40,321 nt of DNA, taken from the NCBI GenBank assembly GCA_003223025.1, contig QHXR01000005.1, positions 1 through 40,321 of the forward strand, read 5' to 3'. The stretch's first letter is position 1. Each line of letters begins with the position of its first letter. The notes below the pieces were generated by a model, which was not told the origin of the DNA, did not search any database, and saw only the letters and a list, made by a program, of their open reading frames with translations. This stretch comes from Acidobacteriota bacterium. Its GTDB lineage: Bacteria; Acidobacteriota; Blastocatellia; Pyrinomonadales; Pyrinomonadaceae. Positions 1 to 8,072 of the stretch are shown in pieces. The position numbers were made by a program, and so were the translations under genes.

Positions 1-403
1 GGAGCAGATTTCGCGCGATCGCTTCCCAAAGTGTGATCGGCCGACCGTCCTCGCGAATGACCCGAAGTTTGAGCAGTCGTTTGCCCGGCGTCTGTCCGTC
101 CCATAGCCACTCGAAGAAAATAAAGTAACCCGCGAAAAGCAGAAAGAGGATAAAGATCATCTCCGCGATCATCCACTTCGGAGCTTCACGCTGGACCTCT
201 TCGATGATGCCCGCCTGTTGTCCGAATCCCGCCGCACTAACAAATATCCAGACGACGAGCGCGATCGAAACGTACTGGATAAAGTGATCGATCGCGACAG
301 CGAGAAATCGATTCCCGATCGACGCTAGCGCGAACGCAAGCGGAACGCGTTCCGGCGTTTCGATTACTAATGTCTCTTCTGTTTCGATGATTACTGAGGA
401 CAT
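1..403 (-). CDS. RDD family membrane protein (5' part, runs off left edge)
   Basis: Translating the minus strand from the ATG at 403-401 gives an open frame of 134 codons that continues past base 1. The N-terminus is a short acidic cytosolic stretch, followed by an RDD-type start (ASIGNRFLAVAIDHFIQY), a hydrophobic segment around residues 43-58, a polar linker, and a second hydrophobic segment near residues 83-98. After this comes the RDD signature region FEWLWDGQTPGKRLLKLRV and then IREDGRPITLWEAIARNLL. RDD proteins are small integral inner-membrane proteins; most have no assigned substrate, and some are linked to ion or osmolyte transport. The order GQTPGK followed by DG.PI....A..RN is characteristic of the family, so the family call is firm and the function is unknown. 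It is divergent from ribH across a repeat-filled gap. The C-terminus lies outside the window. Confidence 0.85.
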   Translation of the reverse strand, partial: MSSVIIETEETLVIETPERVPLAFALASIGNRFLAVAIDHFIQYVSIALVVWIFVSAAGFGQQAGIIEEVQREAPKWMIAEMIFILFLLFAGYFIFFEWLWDGQTPGKRLLKLRVIREDGRPITLWEAIARNLL

Positions 404-481
404 GAGAGCCGCGATTAGAGAATACACCGACCAGGGAGAAGGGGAGAAGCGGAAAGGAACTAACAGGTCTCGGCCGCCCGT

Positions 482-701
482 CTTGTCGCCAAAGGCGACG
501 CACATTAAAGCCTGGGGTTGAGGAGCGAAGCGATCGAAACCCTAGGTCAATGCGACGACACGATCCGACCCTGAAGGGGTCGAACAAGCTCGAAATTGTT
601 CGACCCCTTCAGGGTCAGATTTTTCTGCTAACTTTACCTGGGGTTTCGATCGCTTCGCTCCTCAACCCCAGGCTTTAATGTGCGTCGCCTTTGGCGACAA
701 G
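482..701. repeat. Nested REP-like inverted repeat between RDD gene and ribH
   Basis: Two 65-bp arms, 482-546 and 637-701, are reverse complements with a single mismatch. Each arm is itself a hairpin: CCTGGGGTT is matched by AACCCCAGG, and GTCGCC-AAA-GGCGAC lies at the outer edge. Between the arms sits a second perfect palindrome with 21-bp arms at 567-587 and 596-616 and an 8-base loop. This paired REP/BIME-like organisation fills most of the 479-bp gap at 404-882. The rest of the gap holds only the ribH promoter. Nothing in it looks protein coding: an open frame at 237-587 on the minus strand runs through the left arm and into the RDD gene and is not credible. The element may act as a transcription barrier between divergent units or be a dispersed mobile palindrome. 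Confidence 0.8.
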
Positions 702-791
702 AAATTTCTCTAACCGGAACCCTCCTGTTGCCTACCTTCCTGATCTCACCTTCACGTAATCAGATCAAAATACGTCTTCGACATTCAATGC

Positions 792-820
792 TTGTCATAC
801 TCGCCTTCCGTTCCTATACT
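792..820 (+). promoter_or_regulatory. Sigma-70-type promoter of ribH-nusB
   Basis: A -35 box TTGTCA (792-797) is followed after exactly 17 bases by a -10 box TATACT (815-820). Transcription would begin near 827, leaving a leader of about 55 bases before the ribH ATG at 883. No FMN riboswitch fold is evident in this short leader. The position also argues against the longer upstream ribH start at 820, which would lie inside the promoter. Confidence 0.65.
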
Positions 821-882
821 TGTTCGAGGCCACAGGGCTTGCCGGGAGAGATATTTTGCAGCCTAAAGTTCACCGAGGACGA

Positions 883-1383
883 ATGAATTCCAATGGTTTC
901 CGCTTCGCGATAGTCGTGAGCCGGTGGAATGATTTTCTAACTTCCAAGCTTCTCGACGGAGCGCTGGACGCTCTTGAAAGTACCGGAGCGGACGAAAATG
1001 CTGTCGAAATATTCAAAGTTCCCGGTTCGTTTGAGCTCCCGTTGACGGCGCTCAAGGCAGCCCAGAGCGGTAATTTCGACGCAGTCATCGCGATCGGTGT
1101 CGTCATCCGCGGCGAAACTCCGCACTTCGATTATGTCGCCGGTCAGGCGGCGAGCGGCATCGCTCAGGCTGGAATGCAAACCGGAATTCCGGTTGTGTTC
1201 GGTGTGGTCACCACCGATACCGTCGAGCAGGCGATAAACCGCTCGGGTGTGAAGTCAGGAAATAAAGGTTACGAAGCCGCCATGTCGGCTGTTGAGATCG
1301 TAAATCTCTACAGCGAAATGGCCGGACGCGAAAGCGAAGATAAAGGTAAGGGTCAAGACAAGGTTTTTCCGCATGTCGTTTGA
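883..1383 (+). CDS. ribH: 6,7-dimethyl-8-ribityllumazine synthase
   Basis: Lumazine synthase condenses 5-amino-6-ribitylamino-uracil with 3,4-dihydroxy-2-butanone 4-phosphate in the penultimate step of riboflavin synthesis. The protein (166 aa) shows the family landmarks in order: VSRWNDF near the N-terminus, VPGSFELPL, AIGVVIRGETPHFDYV with the active-site His, and GIPVVFGVVTTDT. ATG 883 is chosen over an in-frame upstream start at 820 because GAGG at 875-878 sits just upstream and the 820 start would overlap the promoter. The C-terminal tail is longer and more charged than usual. The gene overlaps nusB by 11 bases, so the two are probably translationally coupled. The ribH-nusB pair is common in bacteria. 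Confidence 0.95.
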   Translation: MNSNGFRFAIVVSRWNDFLTSKLLDGALDALESTGADENAVEIFKVPGSFELPLTALKAAQSGNFDAVIAIGVVIRGETPHFDYVAGQAASGIAQAGMQTGIPVVFGVVTTDTVEQAINRSGVKSGNKGYEAAMSAVEIVNLYSEMAGRESEDKGKGQDKVFPHVV

Positions 1384-1864
1384 AAAAGAAGGAAAGAGTT
1401 CTGGAACTCGCCGGAAAGCGCGCGAATGTGCTTTGCAGATGTTGTTCGCAGCCGATGTCGTCAAAAACTCGCTCGAGTTTTCGACGAATGATTACTGGAA
1501 TGAACTCGGCGATGAGGACTTCGATGAGAAGACCAAGGCCTTCGCAAACGATCTCGTCCTCGGCACTCTCGAACACAGCGCATCCATCGACGACAGGATT
1601 CGGACTCGTGCCGAGCACTGGCGGATCGAACGCATGGCGGTCGTCGATCGCAACGTTCTCCGACTCGCAGTTTACGAATTTCTCTACCAGGACACCCCGC
1701 ACACCGTCGTGATCAACGAAGCTCTCGAGATCGCACGTCGATTCTCCACATTCGAGGCGACACAGTTCATCAACGGCATCCTCGACGCGATCAAGCTCGA
1801 CCTCGAAAAAGCCTCCGCACCCGAAGCCGAGAAGGCGGACGGCAAATCCAACGCATCCGCGTAA
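1373..1864 (+). CDS. nusB: Transcription antitermination factor NusB
   Basis: NusB (163 aa) is the all-helical factor that, with NusE (ribosomal protein S10), binds boxA RNA and supports antitermination, chiefly in rRNA operons. Visible signatures are the N-terminal GTRRKARECALQMLF, where the R.AR..A.Q.L pattern is typical, the central VDRNVLRLAVYEFLY, and the C-terminal VVINEALEIARRFS...FINGILDAI. Length is normal apart from an Ala/Glu/Lys-rich tail of about 20 residues. The start ATG at 1373 lies inside the end of ribH (stop 1381-1383), giving an 11-base overlap that suggests translational coupling. It has no promoter of its own that I can see. No terminator with a U-tract follows; the next 330 bases hold several hairpins. 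Confidence 0.95.
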   Translation: MSFEKEGKSSGTRRKARECALQMLFAADVVKNSLEFSTNDYWNELGDEDFDEKTKAFANDLVLGTLEHSASIDDRIRTRAEHWRIERMAVVDRNVLRLAVYEFLYQDTPHTVVINEALEIARRFSTFEATQFINGILDAIKLDLEKASAPEAEKADGKSNASA

Positions 1865-1911
1865 GCAGGGCAGACTTCCGATCGGATCTATCGAATCGTG
1901 ACGCAGCGCCA

Positions 1912-2059
1912 ACGTTTTAGCGTAGCCACGCCGTTTAGGGCGTGGTGAGCGGCGTAATCTTGCACCGCAGCCCGTTTAAACGGGCTTACCATTCGAAAGG
2001 ACGTTAAAACGCCCTCCCCGCTCCTTCTGTTGACGGTCCCACGTCATCAAAGGACGTGG
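1912..2059. repeat. Palindrome cluster in the nusB-kgd gap
   Basis: The 330-base gap at 1865-2194 has no credible gene but holds several inverted repeats. These are CCACGCC/GGCGTGG around a GTTTA-containing loop near 1926-1944, the perfect 18-bp palindrome AGCCCGTTTAAACGGGCT at 1969-1986, CGTTTTA/TAAAACG flanking both (1912-1918 and 2005-2011), and CCACGTC/GACGTGG at 2039-2059. The GTTTA core recurs in two of them, so this is a composite intergenic repeat rather than chance. A TAAAAT hexamer at 2145-2150 could be the kgd -10 box, but I see no matching -35. Confidence 0.6.
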
Positions 2060-2194
2060 CTGCGCTCAAACGGTCGAATCATCAAGAATCCAAATCTTTC
2101 CTCGAAGTAAAATCGTCTCACTACGTATTTCCCCACCTTTACGCTAAAATAGGGCCTTGCACCCGATAGCAGAAATGAGGTTGTAATACACAAA

Positions 2195-5100
2195 GTGAGC
2201 GAGAATACTAAGAACATACCTGTCTTTATTGCAGAGAATTTCGGAGCCAACGCGAGCTACGTCGAGGGGCTGCTTGCGCGTTTTCAGGCGGATCCCAAGT
2301 CGGTCGATGAATCGTGGCAGTCGTATTTCGGCGACCTTCTTAACGGCGGAAGTCCGACCGTAGAAACGAAACCCGAACCGCCGCCCACAACTCCGGCAGT
2401 ACCCGCCCCTTCTCCGCAACCGAAATCGACACCGGTTCCAGCCGGATCGGAAGCAAAAGCGCTCACCGGTGCATCGAAGAAGATCGTCGAGAACATGGAG
2501 CAGAGCCTCACGGTTCCGACTGCGACGAGCTTTCGCAATATTCCGGTAAAGCTTCTCGAAGAAAATCGAAAGATCATCAACGATCGATTGCAGGCCGCCG
2601 GTCGCGGCAAAGCATCCTTCACACATCTCATTGCATGGGCGATCATCCAGTCGGCGAAAGCGTACCCCGCGATGAATAACGGTTTCGGTGTCGTGGACGG
2701 ATCACCGTCGCGTATCCAGAATCACAGCATCAACCTCGGCATCGCGATCGACGTCGAAAAGAAGGACGGCTCGCGGAGTCTGCTCGTACCGAACATCAAG
2801 GGATGCGAGTCGATGAACTTCGCCGAATTTTTCGCGGCTTACAACGAACAAGTCAAAAAGGCGCGTGACGGCAAACTCGAGATCGCCGACTTTCAAGGCA
2901 CGACGATCTCGATAACAAATCCCGGCACGATCGGAACCGTCGCGTCGAATCCGCGACTCATGTCCGGACAGAGCGTGATCATCGCCACGGGCGCGATCGA
3001 ATATCCCGCCGAGTATCAGGCAATGACGGCAGGTGCGTTGAGCCAGCTCGGAATAAGCAAGACGATCACGGTCACGAGCACCTACGACCACCGCGTGATC
3101 CAGGGTGCGGAGAGCGGGCTGTTCCTCAAACGGATCCACGAGCTGCTCATCGGCCAGCACGATTTTTACAGTCACGTCTTCGATGATCTCGGCATAAATT
3201 ATCCGCCGCTCAAATGGGCCGAAGATTACAACCCGAGCTTGCTCGGCGGCGATCGTTTCAGCGAACAGGCTGAGAAGCAGGCGAACGTTCTTCAACTTAT
3301 CAACGCTTATCGGATCCGCGGACATCTGCTCGCCGACATCGATCCGCTCAACATGACATCGCAGCATGTCGCCGAGCTCGATCTCGAGAATTTTGGTTTG
3401 ACGATCTGGGATCTCGATCGCGAATTCATCACCGGCGGATTGCACGGCGAAAAAACTGCGACGCTGCGACGCATCCTGAACATTCTTCAGAAGGCGTACT
3501 GCGGAAAAGTCGGGATCGAGTATCGCCACATTCAGAGCAAAGAAGAAAAGGAATGGATCCGCGCACGCGTTCGTGAAAATTTTGTCGACACGGAACCGCT
3601 GTCGGCCGATACGAGAAAAGAGCTTTTGCAGAAACTGATCGAGGCTGAACAGTTCGAACAATTTCTGCATAAGAAATATCTCGGGCAGAAAAGATTTTCG
3701 CTCGAAGGCTGCGAGACTGTTATCCCGATGCTCGATCAACTCGTCGAAGGATCATCCGAGCGCGGCGTCGAGGAGCTCTACATGGGAATGGCGCACCGTG
3801 GCCGTCTGAACGTCCTGTCGAATATTGTCGGCGATGCGAAGACGGGTGACATGGCCGAGCGCATTTTCACCGTGTTCGAAGGTACTTCGCACCCCGACTT
3901 CCCGGCCGACGAAGGCGACGTCAAATATCACCAGGGCGCAGTCGGAAAGAAGATTACGAAGAGCGGGCGCGAGATCATGATCCGCTTGTCGTGTAATCCA
4001 AGTCATCTCGAATTCGTGAATCCCGTCGTCGAGGGAATGGCCCGGGCACGACAGGATGATATTCGCAACGGCGAGCAAAAAGATCGCGAGGAAGTTTACG
4101 AAAAGATCCTGCCGGTTTTGCTCCACGGCGACGCTGCGTTTGCGGGTCAGGGAATCGTCATGGAGACGCTCCAACTCGCGAGCCTCCCCGGCTATCGCAC
4201 TGGCGGAACGATCCATATCGTCATCAACAATCAAGTTGGATTCACGACCGGTGTAGAGAACGCACGCAGTTCGATCTACTCGACCGACGCAGCGCAGATA
4301 ACGCAGACGCCCATCTTTCACGTCAACGGCGACGCACCCGAAGCTGCATATCGCGTGATTCAGATCGCGCTCGATTATCGCCGCCAATTCAACAAGGACG
4401 TCGTGCTCGATCTCGTCGGATTTCGACGACTCGGACACAACGAAGGCGACGAACCGAGCTACACGCAGCCTCTGATGTACGCTCGCGTGAAGGCTCATCC
4501 CGGCTCACGATATTTGTACGCCGAGCATCTTATCCGCGACGGCGTTATCACCGAGGACGATCTGAAACAGATGACGGATTCGGTCGTCGCGAAGTACGAA
4601 GGCATTCTCGAAAACGCGAAGCGGATCGCATCGGAAGTTAAGCCGAAAAGATCCGAGCTTCCTGCTCCGATCGTCGATGAAGACGGCTCGGCCGTTCTCG
4701 AAACCGCCGCGAGTGCGGATGTGCTCCGGCAAGTTTCAGAGAAGATCTCGATCGTCCCCGACAATTTCCACATCAATCCGAAGATGGTCGGGCAGCTCGC
4801 ACGTCGAGCAAAAATGGGCACGGACGAGGTTCCGATGGATTGGGGATTCGCCGAAGCGATGGCGATGGGCTCGCTTGTCGTCGATGGATTTCCGGTTCGC
4901 TTGAGCGGTCAGGATTCCGGTCGCGGAACGTTTTCGCAGCGTCACGCGTCGATGTATGACACGCTAACAGGCGAACGTTGGACTCCACTCAGCGAGTTGA
5001 AGAACGATCAGAACCCGCATGCGCGATTTTATGTTTTCGATAGCAGCCTGAGTGAGTCGGGCGTACTCGGATTCGAGTACGGATACGCGATCGTCGCACA

Positions 5101-5938
5101 AGACGAGCTCGTCGCATGGGAAGCGCAGTTCGGAGATTTCTCCAACGGTGCTCAAGTCATCATCGATCAGTACATCGCCGCTTCGGAAGACAAATGGAAA
5201 GAGCGGTGCAGACTCGTTCTTCTTTTGCCGCATGGCTATGAAGGCCAAGGTCCGGAACATTCGTCGGCGCGTCTCGAAAGATATTTGCAGCTCTGCGCAG
5301 AAAATAATATGCAGGTTTGTTATCCGACGACGCCTGCTCAGTATTTCCATCTGCTTCGGCGTCAGGTAAAGCAGGAATTAATTCGTCCGTTGATCGTGAT
5401 GACGCCGAAGAGCTTGCTCCGCCTGCCGGCGGCGTCCTCGACGATGAGCGAATTAACGACCGGCGGTTTCCAACCGGTGATCGACGATCAAGCGATCACC
5501 GACAAGGCCGCGGTCAAACGCGTCGTCCTGTGCAGCGGAAAAGTTTTCTACGATCTTGAAGCGGGACGGGAAGACGAACCTGACAATCGGGTGGCCATCG
5601 TAAGAGTTGAGCAGTTCTACCCGTTCCCTGCGGAAAAGTTGAAAGAGATCTTCGCATCGTATCCGAATGCGAACCAGATCTTTTGGACTCAAGAAGAGCC
5701 GCAGAACATGGGCGGATGGACATTCGTCGAACAGCGTATCCGCGAGATCCTGCCGGAAGGCCGCTCGCTTCAATACGTCGGTCGCGTCGCATCGGCTTCG
5801 CCGGCAACAGGTTCATACAAGATCCACGAGCTCGAGCAAAAGCAGATCGTCGATCGCTCGCTGAGTTCGGATACGGATGAGATCTCACCCGCAAGCGAAC
5901 CCGAGGTTTCCGAACGGATCGCACCGGCGGGTGCCTGA
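2195..5938 (+). CDS. kgd: Multifunctional 2-oxoglutarate decarboxylase/dehydrogenase E1 with fused E2-like domain (KGD/SucA type)
   Basis: This 1247-residue enzyme decarboxylates 2-oxoglutarate with thiamine diphosphate in the TCA cycle. The order of parts is as follows. Residues 1-48 are the E1 N-terminal segment (FIAENFGANASYVEGLLARF). Residues 50-95 are a Pro/Ala linker. Residues about 100-320 are an acyltransferase (E2 catalytic) domain with the DHRVIQGAESG motif, His 299. From about 340 onward is the E1 core, with GMAHRGRLNVLSNI, the cofactor stretch LLHGDAAFAGQG...INNQVGFTT, the transketolase-like pyrimidine domain (LSGQDSGRGTFSQRHA) and the C-terminal OxoGdeHyase domain. There is no lipoyl domain in the chain, as in the actinobacterial KGD proteins. 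Translation starts at GTG 2195; GAGG at 2177-2180 is 14 bases upstream, rather far. Partner lipoyl/E2 and E3 genes are not in the window. Confidence 0.93.
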   Translation: MSENTKNIPVFIAENFGANASYVEGLLARFQADPKSVDESWQSYFGDLLNGGSPTVETKPEPPPTTPAVPAPSPQPKSTPVPAGSEAKALTGASKKIVENMEQSLTVPTATSFRNIPVKLLEENRKIINDRLQAAGRGKASFTHLIAWAIIQSAKAYPAMNNGFGVVDGSPSRIQNHSINLGIAIDVEKKDGSRSLLVPNIKGCESMNFAEFFAAYNEQVKKARDGKLEIADFQGTTISITNPGTIGTVASNPRLMSGQSVIIATGAIEYPAEYQAMTAGALSQLGISKTITVTSTYDHRVIQGAESGLFLKRIHELLIGQHDFYSHVFDDLGINYPPLKWAEDYNPSLLGGDRFSEQAEKQANVLQLINAYRIRGHLLADIDPLNMTSQHVAELDLENFGLTIWDLDREFITGGLHGEKTATLRRILNILQKAYCGKVGIEYRHIQSKEEKEWIRARVRENFVDTEPLSADTRKELLQKLIEAEQFEQFLHKKYLGQKRFSLEGCETVIPMLDQLVEGSSERGVEELYMGMAHRGRLNVLSNIVGDAKTGDMAERIFTVFEGTSHPDFPADEGDVKYHQGAVGKKITKSGREIMIRLSCNPSHLEFVNPVVEGMARARQDDIRNGEQKDREEVYEKILPVLLHGDAAFAGQGIVMETLQLASLPGYRTGGTIHIVINNQVGFTTGVENARSSIYSTDAAQITQTPIFHVNGDAPEAAYRVIQIALDYRRQFNKDVVLDLVGFRRLGHNEGDEPSYTQPLMYARVKAHPGSRYLYAEHLIRDGVITEDDLKQMTDSVVAKYEGILENAKRIASEVKPKRSELPAPIVDEDGSAVLETAASADVLRQVSEKISIVPDNFHINPKMVGQLARRAKMGTDEVPMDWGFAEAMAMGSLVVDGFPVRLSGQDSGRGTFSQRHASMYDTLTGERWTPLSELKNDQNPHARFYVFDSSLSESGVLGFEYGYAIVAQDELVAWEAQFGDFSNGAQVIIDQYIAASEDKWKERCRLVLLLPHGYEGQGPEHSSARLERYLQLCAENNMQVCYPTTPAQYFHLLRRQVKQELIRPLIVMTPKSLLRLPAASSTMSELTTGGFQPVIDDQAITDKAAVKRVVLCSGKVFYDLEAGREDEPDNRVAIVRVEQFYPFPAEKLKEIFASYPNANQIFWTQEEPQNMGGWTFVEQRIREILPEGRSLQYVGRVASASPATGSYKIHELEQKQIVDRSLSSDTDEISPASEPEVSERIAPAGA

Positions 5939-5969
5939 AAATGACGATGGTGTTACACTGCGTCCGTTC

Positions 5970-6794
5970 ATGCCTACTCTGAAAGCCGCGGACAACACCG
6001 AGCTTCACTTTACCTCGATAGGAGAAGGGCGGCCGATCGTCTTTCTTCATGCGGGTCTCGGCTGGGATTCTTCTTACCTTATTAGATCTTTCTCGCCGAT
6101 GTTCGAGGGCGATCATCATCGCCTCGTTTTTCTCGACGTTCGCGGGAATGGACGCTCCTCGTATGCGGGCGAATTATCTTTCGAACTTTTCTCTTCTGAC
6201 CTGCTCTCACTATGCGAACTTCTGGACGAACGAGTTGTGCTTTTCGGCCATTCGTATGGCGGCACGATCGCTCAAGTTTTTGCGACTCAACACCCCGAAC
6301 GTCTCGCGGGTCTGATACTCGATAGCACGTTCCCGGCATTCGATTTTTTGCCGCAGGCGTTGGAAAGAATTCAGGCGAAGGCCACAGCCGAGCAGATGCA
6401 AACTTTCGGCCTGCTTTTCGGCGAGATTGAAAACGACGCGGACTATGCAGCCGCGATCACCGGGCTCCTTCCGTTATATTTCCATGATGAACCGGATGGT
6501 TGGGTCGCCGAATTCACAGATGAAGTGTTGTTCCGAGCCGATGCTTTCCGGAAAGGATCGGCGCTGCTTGGTGAATTCAATACTCTCGAACAGCTCGGAG
6601 ATATCAACGTCCCAACCTGGATCGCAGGCGGTGCCTCGGACATCTATCCGCTCGAGCCGACTGCCGTCCGTCTCAACAACCTGATCCCAAATTCAAAGCT
6701 GGATGTGTTTGAAAAAAGTGGACACTTCCCTTTCGTCGAAGAGAGTGAAAAGTACCGGTCGCAATTGATGAAGTTTCTCGGCGAAGTAGGTTAG
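5970..6794 (+). CDS. Alpha/beta-hydrolase fold protein
   Basis: The protein (274 aa from ATG 5970) has a complete hydrolase fold signature. The oxyanion-hole region is VFLHAGLGWDSSYL, the nucleophile elbow is GHSYGGT (Ser), the acid is in WIAGGASDIYPLEP (Asp), and the catalytic His is in SGHFPFVEES. Such proteins hydrolyse esters, lactones, peptides or haloalkanes; the substrate cannot be read from sequence. It resembles the proline iminopeptidase/esterase group in spacing. The frame is open upstream into kgd, but MPTLKAADNTELHF at 5970 is the natural beginning of the fold. There is no Shine-Dalgarno sequence; a -10-like TACACT at 5954-5959 would place the transcript start almost at the ATG. 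The gene begins 31 bases after kgd and ends 4 bases from the stop of the convergent LuxR-type gene. Confidence 0.85.
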   Translation: MPTLKAADNTELHFTSIGEGRPIVFLHAGLGWDSSYLIRSFSPMFEGDHHRLVFLDVRGNGRSSYAGELSFELFSSDLLSLCELLDERVVLFGHSYGGTIAQVFATQHPERLAGLILDSTFPAFDFLPQALERIQAKATAEQMQTFGLLFGEIENDADYAAAITGLLPLYFHDEPDGWVAEFTDEVLFRADAFRKGSALLGEFNTLEQLGDINVPTWIAGGASDIYPLEPTAVRLNNLIPNSKLDVFEKSGHFPFVEESEKYRSQLMKFLGEVG

Positions 6795-6798
6795 ACGA

Positions 6799-7893
6799 TC
6801 ACAACTCGTCTTCAATCGAATCTACAACCGCTCTTACGGCAGCAGTTCTCGTTTCGACATTTAACTTCTTGAAGATATTCTCGACGTGCTTTTGTACGGT
6901 ACGCTTGCTTATGCCGCACAGTGTGGCCACGGCCGCATCCGAGTTCCCCGATTCGATGTGAAAAAGTATCTCGGATTCCCGGCGAGTAAGACCGGTTGCG
7001 GAGAGTGAGTGACCGGCGAGCCGACCCCGTTCTTCCATAAGCAGACTCATCTCACCCTCGGCGTGCTCAACGATTACAATTCGAAGCTCACCTCCGTCGC
7101 GTATCGCAATGAAAGGTTTGTGTGACTCGGGAATGCCGTCGCTTTTTCTCGCGCAGCTCGCGGTGAGCCAGGCGACGATAGCGTCCGGGAGTTCAGTTGA
7201 GCAGTACTTCCACTTGGGAAAATACCTGAGTAGGTTTCGTGCGGCCGGTTCAGAGATCTCGAGTATACGCCGATCCGCGCGCAGCCTCACTACGCCTCTC
7301 GAGACAGACGCGAGCATGCTTTCCAAGCGAACTGATCGCTGATGCATTTCTCGGACGAAAAGCGAGTTGCGAATCGCGTTGATCAGATGAGGAGTTAAAA
7401 GGCCGAGTAGCACTTTATCCTTTTCGCTGAAGTCTTTTGTCGCCCGATTCAGCGCACAACTTACTGTGAGGTCCTTACCAACGGGCATCGCGATTCCAAG
7501 TTGAAAGGCGATACCGATCGTCTTAAAGAATTCGGCAAAGATCGCTTTATTTCGAAACTTGGTCTGACTGACGCAGTCGGACATTCGTAGTGGGATGTTA
7601 TTTCCGCGGTGGAGGATCTCAAACGCCAGCGGATGTTCCTCCGGCCAAGTGTTGTAGACCTCGGAGAAAATTTCCATGACCGACGGGGTAAGAATGTCGG
7701 TGTTGTTATGCCATTGGGTCTGGATGTAGGCGTGATCGCCGTCGTTGCTGAAATTGTCGAACGAGACCATCTCGCAGTCGAATACCTTCGCAACCGCACT
7801 CGGCATTCGATCGGGTAAAGTCGCCGGATCGACACTACTGCTGAGTTCGGCAACGGCCGCCAGGAGCGACGCGACGTCCGATCTACTTAACAT
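6799..7893 (-). CDS. LuxR/NarL-family transcriptional regulator
   Basis: This 364-residue regulator has a typical LuxR helix-turn-helix at its C-terminus, about residues 297-355: GLTRRESEILFHIESGNSD, then GISKRTVQKHVENIFKKLNV. Residues 1-180 form a mixed alpha/beta region with a GAF-like feel (AVAKVFDCEMVSFDNF, AIAMPVGKDLTVSCAL) that could bind a small ligand, but no family is certain. A middle part (about 190-290) resembles a degenerate PAS-like segment. There is no receiver domain, so it is unlikely to be a classical response regulator. The gene is divergent from the first giant repeat-protein gene at 8073, which makes that cluster the obvious candidate target. Its promoter carries an upstream element that is shared with the hybrid kinase promoter near 36.5 kb. 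Confidence 0.88.
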   Translation of the reverse strand: MLSRSDVASLLAAVAELSSSVDPATLPDRMPSAVAKVFDCEMVSFDNFSNDGDHAYIQTQWHNNTDILTPSVMEIFSEVYNTWPEEHPLAFEILHRGNNIPLRMSDCVSQTKFRNKAIFAEFFKTIGIAFQLGIAMPVGKDLTVSCALNRATKDFSEKDKVLLGLLTPHLINAIRNSLFVREMHQRSVRLESMLASVSRGVVRLRADRRILEISEPAARNLLRYFPKWKYCSTELPDAIVAWLTASCARKSDGIPESHKPFIAIRDGGELRIVIVEHAEGEMSLLMEERGRLAGHSLSATGLTRRESEILFHIESGNSDAAVATLCGISKRTVQKHVENIFKKLNVETRTAAVRAVVDSIEDEL

Positions 7894-7928
7894 TTCAAAT
7901 CAACGATTTAAAGGGGATGAACCCGGAA

Positions 7929-7983
7929 AGAATACGGGCAGCCGACCTTCCAAGTCAATCTAAAAATACGTAATTTTGCGTAT
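7929..7983 (-). promoter_or_regulatory. LuxR-type gene promoter with upstream element
   Basis: On the minus strand TTGACT (plus 7953-7958) and TATTCT (plus 7929-7934) are 18 bases apart, giving a start near 7922 and a leader of about 30 bases. Immediately upstream of the -35 lies an element at 7963-7983 reading, on the plus strand, AAAATAC, four bases, TTTTGCGTAT. It contains the inverted repeat AATACG/CGTATT (7965-7970 and 7979-7984). The same element lies just upstream of the hybrid kinase -35 box. It also faces the divergent 8073 gene. Confidence 0.55.
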
Positions 7984-8072
7984 TGCTTCGAACTTCACAT
8001 AAGAGAAGACTAACTCTCATGCTGGCAAGGGCTTGAAAAACCCGCGTTCGTGCCTCCAATGGAGAAGAATCA

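Noticed and set aside
237-587. 116-codon frame on the minus strand near the left edge
   Set aside because: It overlaps the RDD gene in another frame and runs through one arm of the palindrome; the RDD frame is the convincing one.
704-882. FMN riboswitch upstream of ribH
   Set aside because: The leader after the TTGTCA/TATACT promoter is only about 55 bases, and the conserved RFN segments are not present.
2702-3739. Long minus-strand frame inside kgd, and similar ones inside dnaK (37443-38411) and pgsA/phosphoesterase (30309-31394)
   Set aside because: All are shadows of well-supported genes and read as Arg/Asp-rich low-information sequence.
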